Source: Deltaproteobacteria bacterium (lineage in GTDB: Bacteria > Myxococcota_A > UBA9160 > UBA4427). From it: a stretch of DNA of 25,743 bases. The notes below the pieces were generated by a model. That model did not search any database, had not been told where the DNA came from, and saw only the letters and a program-made list of their open reading frames with translations. Numbering within the stretch: the stretch's first letter is position 1; each line of letters starts with the position of its first letter. The translations under genes were made by a program, and so were the position numbers. Positions 18,624-25,743 of the stretch are shown piece by piece. Location: NCBI GenBank assembly GCA_016713665.1, contig JADJOR010000004.1, positions 1-25,743 of the forward strand, in the 5' to 3' direction.

Positions 18624-18663
18624 AGGCAAGCAGATCGATCCGCCTTGGTTCGCCCGCTTGCCT
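18624..18663. promoter_or_regulatory. Candidate operator: inverted repeat AGGCAAGC/GCTTGCCT
   Basis: AGGCAAGC (18624-18631) and GCTTGCCT (18656-18663) are perfect inverted copies with a 24-base spacer, in the 176-bp gap between the 188-aa ORF and the HTH gene and within 60 bases of the HTH start. The location suits autoregulation by the HTH protein. Binding itself is inference. Confidence 0.45.
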
Positions 18664-18780
18664 AACGGAGTGCGAATGAGCACACCCGTCACTCGCCAAC
18701 TTGCTGCATGGGGCGATATTTGGGAAGCAATTCAGCAGGTGATTTTGCCGGCCCTCGGAAGGCCAGAAGCGGGACGATTT

Positions 18781-19347
18781 TCACACCTCATTCCGAGGCG
18801 TCTCTTTGAACGTCAGATAGCTGAGAGCCCGTTTTTCTACTTTGGGCATCCGTCTCCAATCATAGGCGGAGGTGAACTGACGATCTATGTCGTTCATCAC
18901 TAGCTCGACGAAGCGATGGAACTTTCGAGAGCCCTGTGTGCCGCCGGCGCCTTGCATCCACACAATCATGAGTTGATTTAGGATGTCTTGCTTTCTCTCG
19001 ATCTGATTTCGAAGTCTGAAGCGATTGTCACGCAATCTCGCCGCTGATATGTCGACGTGCGATGCCCGGTAATTTAGGAGAATTGATGAGTCGCGAGCGG
19101 CGAATAGCAACCCGGTCGCCGATGTCTCTGGGAATTTCCTGGAACCACCGCGCCGGATTCTGAAGAGATCATGGTCATCCGGAGACATTTCGTCGGCGAA
19201 GAGTTCCAAAGCCTCGACCGAGAGGCCTTCAATCGCAGCAGCAAGCCTTTGGGCCGCGTCCCGGGCGGATTTGATCTCTTTCTTGAGCCTGGATTGCCGC
19301 TTCGCTGGTCGGCTCAATTCGTGCTCGAAACGATTCCACGTCTGCAT
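18781..19347 (-). CDS. Unknown 188-aa element protein
   Basis: Intact single frame, unlike most of its neighbours. Residues ~1-45 are rich in Lys, Arg, Glu and Ala and probably coiled coil (KKEIKSARDAAQRLAAAIEG). The middle has FADEMSPDDHDLFRIRRGG, SATGLLFAARDSSILLNYRA and LRNQIERKQDILNQLMIVWM. The C-terminal part includes FHRFVELVMNDIDRQF and ends basic. There is no signal peptide and no membrane span. I do not recognise the family. It lies between the integrase genes and the replication operon, a typical accessory position in satellites, where genes for helper interference or host defence are often found; that role is only a possibility. The ribosome binding site is weak (GAGG about 14 bases upstream). 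Confidence 0.7.
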   Translation of the reverse strand: MQTWNRFEHELSRPAKRQSRLKKEIKSARDAAQRLAAAIEGLSVEALELFADEMSPDDHDLFRIRRGGSRKFPETSATGLLFAARDSSILLNYRASHVDISAARLRDNRFRLRNQIERKQDILNQLMIVWMQGAGGTQGSRKFHRFVELVMNDIDRQFTSAYDWRRMPKVEKRALSYLTFKETPRNEV

Positions 19348-19403
19348 CCGCAGTGTATTTACCTCGGATCGTCGTGCACTTTCTCACCACTTTGGGAGCA
19401 AGG

Positions 19404-19559
19404 TCATCCTTTGGGCCTAACGCTGGCGTCAGTGGCTTGGTTCAGAGATTCGAGTGTGCGGGGAATCGCTTTGCCATCGGCCACTTCGTGGGAATGTAGA
19501 TTGCACACGACTTCGCCATCGACGATGAGCTTTCGGCTCGTCACCTTGACCTTGGACAT
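19404..19559 (-). CDS. Small 51-aa ORF between integrase and the 188-aa gene
   Basis: MSKVKVTSRKLIVDGEVVCN then LHSHEVADGKAIPRTLESLN and a short tail ending in PKG. It has an AAGGA ribosome binding site seven bases before the ATG, lies 58 bases after the integrase stop on the same strand, and is intact. The beta-rich start (KVKVTSRKLIVDGEVV) suggests a small folded domain. No family was recognised. It could be transcribed together with the integrase. Confidence 0.55.
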   Translation of the reverse strand: MSKVKVTSRKLIVDGEVVCNLHSHEVADGKAIPRTLESLNQATDASVRPKG

Positions 19560-19617
19560 TGGGTTTCCTTACTCGATCGGCGCGCGAATCCACGAGGGGG
19601 GTGAGGTGAGATCGTCG

Positions 19618-20233
19618 TCAGGTCTGCTGAGGATCCCAAGCCGGGCGACCTTTCATAGCGTCGACCAGTTGCTGCGGTTGGATGTGGGCGAGGTACCGGC
19701 TCGTGGTCGCCAGTTGCTGTGGCCGAGCTGGGCCTGGATCACGTTGATCGGATGCCGCTCCGAGGCGAGGTCTGCTGCGTGCGAATGGCGCAGGCCGTGG
19801 GCGTGCACGCGCTTCTCAATGCCCGCCTTGGTTGCCAGCCGCCGCATCCAATGTCGGACGTAGCTCGGGTCGATAGGGTCGCCCTGAAGCGTGCAGAAAA
19901 GCGGTGATCGCCCCGTGAGCCCCAGCTCTTTCCTCTTGTCGAGCCACCGATCAATCGCGGCAAACGAGGCAAGGTCGATCCCAGTCACGCGGGCCCGGTC
20001 GCCCTTCCCGTGCAAGACCCGGATCGTTCCGGCGTCCCTGTCGACATCCTTGGGCTTGAGGGCGAGGGCCTCAGAGATCCGCAGACCGGCTCGGTAGAGG
20101 ACGGTGATCAAGGCTCGGTTGCGGATGCCAGTCGGGGCACGGTTGGAACAAGATCGGAAGAGCTGGGCGACCTCGGCGGGAGTAAGGATCTCGGCCGGGT
20201 AGGTCACGCCCTTGTTGGCGGGCTCGAATGCGG
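19618..20233 (-). CDS. Tyrosine recombinase/integrase, short form
   Basis: Site-specific recombinase with all catalytic residues: AGLRISEALALKPKDVD (Arg), LHGKGDRARVTG (Lys), HAHGLRHSHAADLA (His-x-x-Arg), QAQLGHSN (His), and, after a one-base loss near 19710, LATTSRYLAHIQPQQLVDAM with the nucleophilic Tyr. The protein ends PAWDPQQT at a TGA at 19618. At ~200 aa it contains the catalytic domain only; the N-terminal core-binding domain of XerC/D-type integrases is missing. A GTG start is possible at 20207. A better one may be at ~20233, where AT-AAAGCC lies five bases after GGAGGTG and restoring one lost G would give MKAAFEPANKGVTYP. It is the outermost gene of the element on the right. Confidence 0.85.
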
Positions 20234-20251
20234 CTTTATGGCTTCACCTCC

Positions 20252-20339
20252 AGAATAGTCACGCTTTGGGGAAATGCGCGATTCATTAGCGAGTCTGACT
20301 GGGGCAAGTCCGTCCGTCAAGCAGAAGCGTGACTATTCT
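20252..20339. promoter_or_regulatory. 15-bp perfect inverted repeat in the integrase leader
   Basis: AGAATAGTCACGCTT (20252-20266) and AAGCGTGACTATTCT (20325-20339) are exact inverted copies separated by 58 bases. On the minus strand the second arm ends one base before the integrase ribosome binding site GGAGGTG. It could be a recombinase or excisionase arm site, an operator, or an RNA hairpin that controls translation. Confidence 0.75.
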
Positions 20340-20833
20340 TGCGGGAGCGACTAGCACGGAGGCTGCCCCCAGCCCGGCCATCTGGCCTTCACGAGGGACG
20401 ATCTTGGGCATAACTGGACTTGGTGACAGATGACGGATCCAGACCCGAAATCACATTCTCTCTCTAGGAAGGTCTCTTAGGGAAGTAATGAAAACCCAAG
20501 TCAGACGCGTCATCTGTCATCGCTCCCGTGGTAGCCAGGCTGGCCTCCGAGAGCATCCCCGTCGGACTTGGCGGAAGATCGTCGGTGTCCGGCGGTCGTG
20601 CACCGGGGCCGGCTTCAGGGGGTGGGGTCGCTAGTAGCTGTGACAGTCCTTCTACGCGGCAGAGGACCCAAAATTCAAAGCCCCGCGGGACTCCTCCTCT
20701 CGATGCAAGGTTCGGAGCCAATCACGTGGGGGGCTCTGTAAGAGAGCTTGGCCAGATTCTCCCCGTCGTGGAGTGCGTCGAAGACCCTGTACACACTTCC
20801 TGGCGTCGCTAACAGAGAGCGGGAGAAGACCAC
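20340..20833. other. Non-coding stretch at the right flank of the element
   Basis: No convincing gene is present on either strand. It contains inverted-repeat module B (20424-20519). Open frames here (for example minus strand 20721-20464, ending MTDDASDLGFHYFPKRPS) have no recognisable domain, but that end resembles helicase C-termini encoded over TGAC repeats and may be a remnant. No tRNA gene was found by eye, so the usual tyrosine-integrase target is not obvious. The promoter of the large FG-GAP gene must lie in its right half. Confidence 0.5.
20424..20519. repeat. Inverted-repeat module B, related to module A
   Basis: TGACAGATGACG (20424-20435) and CGTCATCTGTCA (20508-20519) are perfect inverted arms, 72 bases apart. 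GGTGACAGATGACG is shared exactly with module A at 16045-16058. Reverse-complemented, the interior also resembles module A: 20479-20495 and 16070-16086 agree at 13 of 17 positions at nearly the same distance from the arm. The two modules are thus related and inverted relative to each other. Confidence 0.75.
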
Positions 20834-23800
20834 ATGCACATCCTGCGGCCCTACATCTCTTCGCTTGCTTCTCGTGGCCGTGGGGATGAACGCCTGCGCG
20901 GCTGATCCGGTTCGATACAGGAGGCACGGAATGCAAAGTTCCACAGAACGCGCCTGAGCGACTTCGGAAGTCAGCTACCGTGCCGCCTGCAGCACCGTTA
21001 GAGCGCGACCCGGGATGGCTCGCTCAGATTCAGCAAAGCTTGGCCGAGCGTGGGTATGAGGCAAGCCAGAACGCCCTCGGCCTCCAAGCCCCGAACCGCC
21101 GACACAATCTGCGCACCTACTTCGAGCCGACGGGAATCCGCGTGCATGATCGAACGGCCGAGGGAAATTCGCAGTTGCTGAACCTCTCGTTGGTCGCGGC
21201 AGGCCGAAGCGAGTCATTGCGCTTGGTTGGATCCGGGGAAGTTACAAGCGATGGCACACGTGTCGAAGTTCGGCGCGACCACCTGATCGAGTGGTACGAG
21301 AACTCGGGGAATTGGGGCTGGAGCAGGGATTCACGCTGGAGCGGCCTCTTGCGGGCAAAGCGGTCAGAACTAGTCCTCGAACTCCGGGATAGAGCACGCA
21401 CGAGCAACTCTGCACGTCGATCAGGTTGTCTTGAAGACTTCACTCGGACGGCGACTGACCACGACAAGCTCGTCGTTGTGGATGAGCGCAGAGCCGCTGG
21501 AGGCGAGGCTAGAAGTGCCGACCGGGGCACGCGTCTCGTCGTTGCGGATGCTGGTGCCACGTATCCGATAGAGATCGACCCTCTCCTAAGCGGGATTGAA
21601 GACACGCGTCTTGAATCTGATCAGGCAGCGGCGATTCGGGATCGCGTCGCCGGAGCCGGAGACCTCAACGGCGACGGATATGACGATGTGATCGTTGGCG
21701 CGAATGAATACGATGCTGGGCAGAACAATGAGGGGGCTGCATTCGTGTTTCTCGGCAGCCAATCGGGGCTGCTGGATGGAAGATGGAAGTGCGGTGGCGC
21801 AGATCGAGTCGAACCAAGCGGGGGCCCAGCTGGGCGTGAGCGTCGCCGGAGCCGGAGACGTTAACGGCGACGGATATGACGATGTAATCGTTGGCGCCCA
21901 GCTTTATGACTCCGGCGAAGATGGGGAAGGGGCTGCCTTCATCTTCCTGGGTGGCGTTGCCGGAATCGATAATGGCATTCCGGATCTGCGGCTGCCCAAC
22001 TCGAATCGAACCAAGTTGGGGCTCTATTTGGTAATGCTGTGTCTGGTGCTGGAGACGTTAACGGTGATGGCTATGACGACGTCGTCATCGGCGCGGTTGC
22101 ACCTACGATTCGGGCCAAAGCAATGAAGGTGCTGCATTTGTTTTTCTCTCGGGAGCGCGAATGGCGTTCTGAGCGGTAATCCATCAATAGCAGCCGCACG
22201 GTTTCAATCAGACCAAGTGGAGGCTCGGCTTGGTAATGCTGTTTCTGGTGCTGGAGACGTGAACGGTGATGGTTACGATGATGTCATCGTCGGGTCGGCC
22301 TTCTACGACAATGGTGGTGAGAACCTCGAGGGCGCTGCATTTCTGCTCCTCGGCAGCGCGATGGGTATCGCAGAGGGAATCCGTCGACTGCGTCGACACG
22401 ATTTGAAGTCGAATCAAGAAACGGCGGTGCCTGGACCAAGCGTGGCAGGAGCTGGGGATGTCAACGCCGATGGCTACGATGACGTACTAATCGGATCCCG
22501 TCGCTGCAGCGCTGGGCAAACCTACGAAGGCGCTGCTTTCGTCTTCTGGACGCGTCCGGCGTTCCAGATAGCACCAGCTACCGCCGACGCTCAGATTGAG
22601 TCTAACCAGGCCGAAGCGAATTTGGGGTTCCAGCGTGTCGGGTTGCGGAGACGTGAATGGCGACGGCTATGACGATGTGATCGTCGGAGCCAACCTATTC
22701 GATGCTGGTCAAGTTGATGAGGGCGCCGCCTACATTTTCTTGGGTAGTGCGACGGGAATCGCGGATGGTAGTCCGGTTAACGCAGCGGCCGAATTTCGAT
22801 CGGATCAAGAGGGATCTAATCTCGGGGTAAGCGTGGCCGGCGCCGGAGATGTTAATGGGGATGGCTACGATGACGTAGTCGTTGGTTCCGACAGATTCGA
22901 CGCGGGGCTATCCGCGGGAGGCGCCGCTTTTGTTCTATTTGGGAGCTCCTCTGGGGTTCCAAACGGGAATCCCGCGACCGCAGCAATGAGGTTCTATACG
23001 AATCAGATTAATGGAAATATTGGATACTACCCTTCTGGAGTCGCCAGTGCCGGAGATGTAAACGGCGATGGCTACGGAGATGCGATCGTTCGGGCTCCCA
23101 ACTACGACTCGGGAGAGGCCGGGGAGGGGGCAGCGTTTGTTTTCCTCGGCGGAGTTGCCGGAATTGAAGATGGCACGCCACTTTCGGCGCCAGCAATGAT
23201 CCAATCGAAACCAAGAGGGAGCGCTACTAGGTCTCAATGTTGATTCTGCGGGAGATGTGAACGCGGACGGCTACGACGATGTAGTTGTTGGAGCCTTTGG
23301 CTATGACGGGCTCGCCGGATCTGCACTCATCTTTCTTGGAAGTGAGTCCGGGATCGCTGGCGGGAGTCCAGCGACAGCCGGTGCTCGCCTGTGGTCGAAT
23401 CAGGCTGGGGCAGCATTCGGCTGGGGTGTTGCAGGCGCTGGCGACGTTAACGGCGACGGCTTCGACGATGTGGTTGTCGGGGCCGCCATGTACGACGCGG
23501 GGGAAGGCGATGGAGGAGCGGCATTCGTATTTGCGGGAGGTCCGTCTGGAATTTTCGATGGTGACTTAGACTCCGCTGCTACGCGTATCGTGTCTGATCA
23601 GCCGGGTTCTTGGATGGGTATCAGTGTGAGCGGGGCTGGTGATGTTAATGGCGATAACTACGATGACGTCGTAATTGGGGCCTATCAATATAGCGCTGGC
23701 GAGCCGGCTGAGGGCGCCGCGTTCGTGTACTTGGGCAATGCGGCGGGGATTGCAGACGGTAAACCAACTACTGCATCGGCGCGGATCGAATCGGATCAAG

Positions 23801-25003
23801 CATCAGGCTTACTAGGGTGGTCTGTTTCGGGCGCTGGAGACGTGAACGCGGACGGTTACGATGATGTAATCGTTGGGGCGAGGAACTATTCAGCCGGGGA
23901 GCCGAGTGAGGGTGCTGCCTTCGTCTATTTGGGCGGCAGCCCGGGCATCGTGGGCGGTAATCCCGCGGCGGCAGCAAGTCAGCTTGAGTCAAACCAGGCA
24001 GGCGCACAATTTGGATTCGCAGTCTCCGATGTGGGAGATGCTAACGGAGACGGGTACGACGATGTAGTTGTCGGGTCGCGTTACTACGAATCCGGGGAGC
24101 CGAGCGAGGGCGCGGCGTTCCTATTCCTAGGCGGGACATCTGGAATTGTAGACGGCGGTCCCGAGACGGCAGTATCCAGGTACGAATCCAATCAGGCGAA
24201 CGCAGAGTTTGGTAGAGCGGTTTCGGGGGCCGGAGATCTCAACGGTGATGGCTACGACGACCTAATCGTCGGTGCGCCGTTTTACGACGCTGGAGAATCC
24301 AACGAAGGAGCGGCATTCGTTTTTTGAGCAGTACGAACGATTCTGACGGGAGACGGTCTGCCCGATTACACCGACAATTGTCCGAATGATCCGAACTCTG
24401 CTGAGGAGGATGCAGACCAGGACGACAGGGGAGGTGTCTGCGGCCCACTGCCGGACGATCCGTGTAACTTCGTTGGCGCTCTTCCGAGAAGCACACAGAT
24501 GCTCGCTTCGTATCAAGATAATTCGTGCGAGAATTGGGCTGGCGTTTCGCAGCCAGGCGCGGACCTTCGATCCGCGGTGCTGGCGAAGGCAGATCTAAGC
24601 ACATCAAATCTCAGTGGTGGCATCCTGATTGATGCAACGCTAGTCGGGGCAAGCCTCGCCAATGCCACCCTGGTCAGCAGTCAACTACGATACGCAAATC
24701 TCGATTCCGCGATCATGACGAGTGCCGATCTGTCGTTCTCCAATCTTCTCGGCGCCAACCTCTCAAACGCGAACATGACCTCAGCCGACCTGTCCTTCGC
24801 AGTCCCTCACAGGCGCCACCTACAACAAGTCCACGATCTTCCCGTCCGGCGACAACTACGCGACTGCGCCGTGGGGATTGGATAACGGGATCGCGCCCTG
24901 GAATGCGGGGATGGTGCCTGCGCCGGGGCCTTCGAGCGGAACGCTTCTGGGCTTTGGAGCGATCGGGCTGGCAGGGCTGTGGGTGTCGAAGGGAAATCAG
25001 TGA
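20834..25003 (+). CDS. Giant exported FG-GAP/TSP3/pentapeptide-repeat protein with PEP-CTERM-like tail (frameshifted)
   Basis: The ATG at 20834 has GGGAGAAG five bases upstream and opens a signal peptide (LRLLLVAVGMNACAAD, after one shift). A conserved N-terminal region follows (DPGWLAQIQQSLAERGYEAS, LQAPNRRHNLRTYFEPTGIRV, HLIEWYENSGN, GATYPIEIDPLLS). Then come 14 FG-GAP repeats of ~65 aa, 21650-24327, each with AGAGDVNGDGYDDVIVGA (calcium-binding DxNxDGxxD) and EGAAFVFLG. A TSP3-like motif DSDGDGLPDYTDNCPNDPN (24335-24410) follows, then a cysteine-containing linker, about 16 pentapeptide repeats (ADLSTSNLSG, ATLVGASLANATL, ADLSFSNLLGANLSNANM; 24560-24800), LTGATYNKSTIFPSG and a tail VPAPGPSSGTLLGFGAIGLAG. 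The total is ~1390 aa. At least six indels change the frame, including a pair around the TGA at 24325. Probably a surface or secreted calcium-dependent adhesion/recognition protein; function is inferred. Confidence 0.8.
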
Positions 25004-25656
25004 TGCGATTGATCGTGCCTCTGGTCGCGGCCGCATGTGGCGTCACTCTAGGATGCGCGGCGATCGAAAGGGTTCGGGTTCCGACGGAGCTTGTCGTTGG
25101 TGCCTCCGACGAGCGCATAGAGATTGACCCGCTGCCAGGCCATGCAACTACGAGGAGCATTGGTGACGAGGTGGTCCGATTCTCGAAGTCAGCCCAATTT
25201 GCGGAGTGCTGCACGACGCTACTTGGACGGCAGGTCCCCTTGGCTGGATGGCGAAACACCTTCGTTCATGCTGAAGGAGCCGGGTTCTCGAATCGAGATT
25301 TTTTCAGCGGGGACATCGGCGTAGTGCTTGACGAGGAGATCAACGTCCTGCGCTGGATACAGATCGGGGGACTCCGAAGATGGCGTCAGCGGGCGATGTC
25401 CGGCGTGCCGCTTTTCATCATGGAGCGTAGGTACACTTCCCATTGGTGGCTTCGTTATGGAGGCGAGAGTGATGGCAACTACCGCTTCGAGATCGTGGAG
25501 AGTCCTGGAGACAATCAGTCCGAAGTCATTCAGCCGATCGATGTCTCAGAGGCGAAGTTCTTGGACGGATTTTTCGTGCGTGGAATAGGCATTCAGGGCC
25601 TGCGCCCAGATCGCCGCGGAACGATCGAGTATCGGACCTTTGAGGCGTCGGAATAA
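25003..25656 (+). CDS. Lipoprotein of unknown function, coupled to the FG-GAP gene
   Basis: 217 aa, intact. The ATG overlaps the upstream stop as TGATG, so translation is coupled and the two products probably work together. MRLIVPLVAAACGVTLGCAA is a lipoprotein signal with cysteine 18 in the lipobox (TLGC); the next residues are Ala-Ala, suggesting outer-membrane delivery by the +2 rule. The mature part has EIDPLPGHATTRSIGDEVVRF, LGRQVPLAGWRNTFVHAEG, DIGVVLDEEINVLRWIQIGG, RYTSHWWLRYGGESDGNYRF and LDGFFVRGIGIQGLRPDRRG, with many aromatic and beta-strand-like stretches. No known family was recognised. A periplasmic or outer-membrane helper in export or anchoring of the large protein is a guess from position. 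Confidence 0.75.
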   Translation: MRLIVPLVAAACGVTLGCAAIERVRVPTELVVGASDERIEIDPLPGHATTRSIGDEVVRFSKSAQFAECCTTLLGRQVPLAGWRNTFVHAEGAGFSNRDFFSGDIGVVLDEEINVLRWIQIGGLRRWRQRAMSGVPLFIMERRYTSHWWLRYGGESDGNYRFEIVESPGDNQSEVIQPIDVSEAKFLDGFFVRGIGIQGLRPDRRGTIEYRTFEASE

Positions 25657-25743
25657 GAACCGCCCGCGGAACGTCGTAGGCATGGCGGCGTCCGATCGGT
25701 TTGGGCTTCTGGGATGAGGGCGTCCTCGGATCGGGGATCTCGT

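Noticed and set aside
18541..18903. Plus-strand ORF of 120 aa between the 188-aa and HTH genes
   Set aside because: It overlaps both supported minus-strand genes and covers their promoter region; no recognisable domain.
20860..20930. Possible tRNA (GGTTCGATAC resembles a T-loop)
   Set aside because: The flanking bases do not form a T stem, and no acceptor or anticodon arm can be built.
20652..20944. Minus-strand ORFs of 89-94 aa upstream of the FG-GAP gene
   Set aside because: They lie opposite the signal peptide and ribosome binding site of the FG-GAP gene and show no domain or own ribosome site; likely shadows.
21600..24327. CRISPR-like array because of regular ~200-bp periodicity
   Set aside because: The repeats are coding FG-GAP units with diverged DNA, no short direct repeats and no spacers.

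Overview
The window is a high-GC, coding-dense piece of a Gram-negative bacterial chromosome. Two exported proteins end in PEP-CTERM or PEP-CTERM-like tails, one of them joined to FG-GAP and thrombospondin-type-3 (TSP3) repeats, and there is a rhomboid protease. This fits an environmental member of the former Deltaproteobacteria (Myxococcota, Binatota or similar), but no taxonomic marker gene is present, so the assignment is weak.

Quality caveat. Almost every recognisable gene between 1 and about 12.7 kb is cut into several frames, including conserved housekeeping families, while the protein similarity continues across the frames. The breaks come roughly every 50-150 bases on the left and only every several hundred bases to the right of about 12.8 kb. 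I read this as uncorrected indels, for example a low-coverage contig end, not as mass pseudogenisation. Coordinates of left-hand genes are therefore gene extents spanning several frames.

Layout. 1-1076: poorly resolved, with a partial membrane protein on the minus strand. 1077-1740: GNAT acetyltransferase (-). 1878-~3290: membrane-bound sensor histidine kinase (+). 3340-~4640: TrmA-type RNA methyltransferase (-). 4680-~6590: YgiQ-type radical SAM protein (+) with an apparent internal loss. 6707-~8343: Ada-AlkA DNA alkylation repair fusion (+). ~8690-9664: rhomboid protease (-). 9768-10719 and 10741-11501: nucleoside-monophosphate kinase-like protein and transglutaminase-like protein (+). 12774-11526: SMP-30/gluconolactonase-like protein and a small channel-like membrane protein (-). 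13875-12919: PEP-CTERM propeller-like protein (-). 14189-13986: VapB-type antitoxin with no toxin beside it.

14234 to about 20520 is a mobile element with all genes on the minus strand. In transcription order these are a short tyrosine integrase, a 51-aa ORF, a 188-aa unknown protein, a helix-turn-helix (AlpA/excisionase-like) protein, a primase-polymerase, a D5/SF3 helicase, a 50-aa ORF and a large serine recombinase. It resembles a satellite or integrative element that replicates itself. Its left end overlaps what looks like the last codons of a Fis-type (NtrC-family) regulator, a probable attachment site. Two related structures of about 100 bp, each with inverted TGACAGATGACG-like arms, sit at the end of the helicase gene and outside the integrase. 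A separate 15-bp inverted repeat lies directly before the integrase ribosome binding site.

20834-25003 (+) encodes a very long exported protein: signal peptide, conserved N-terminal region, 14 FG-GAP repeats (two times seven), one TSP3 calcium motif, a pentapeptide-repeat segment and a C-terminal sorting-like tail. A lipoprotein gene is coupled to it by a TGATG overlap. This pair and the mobile element are the parts most worth following up.
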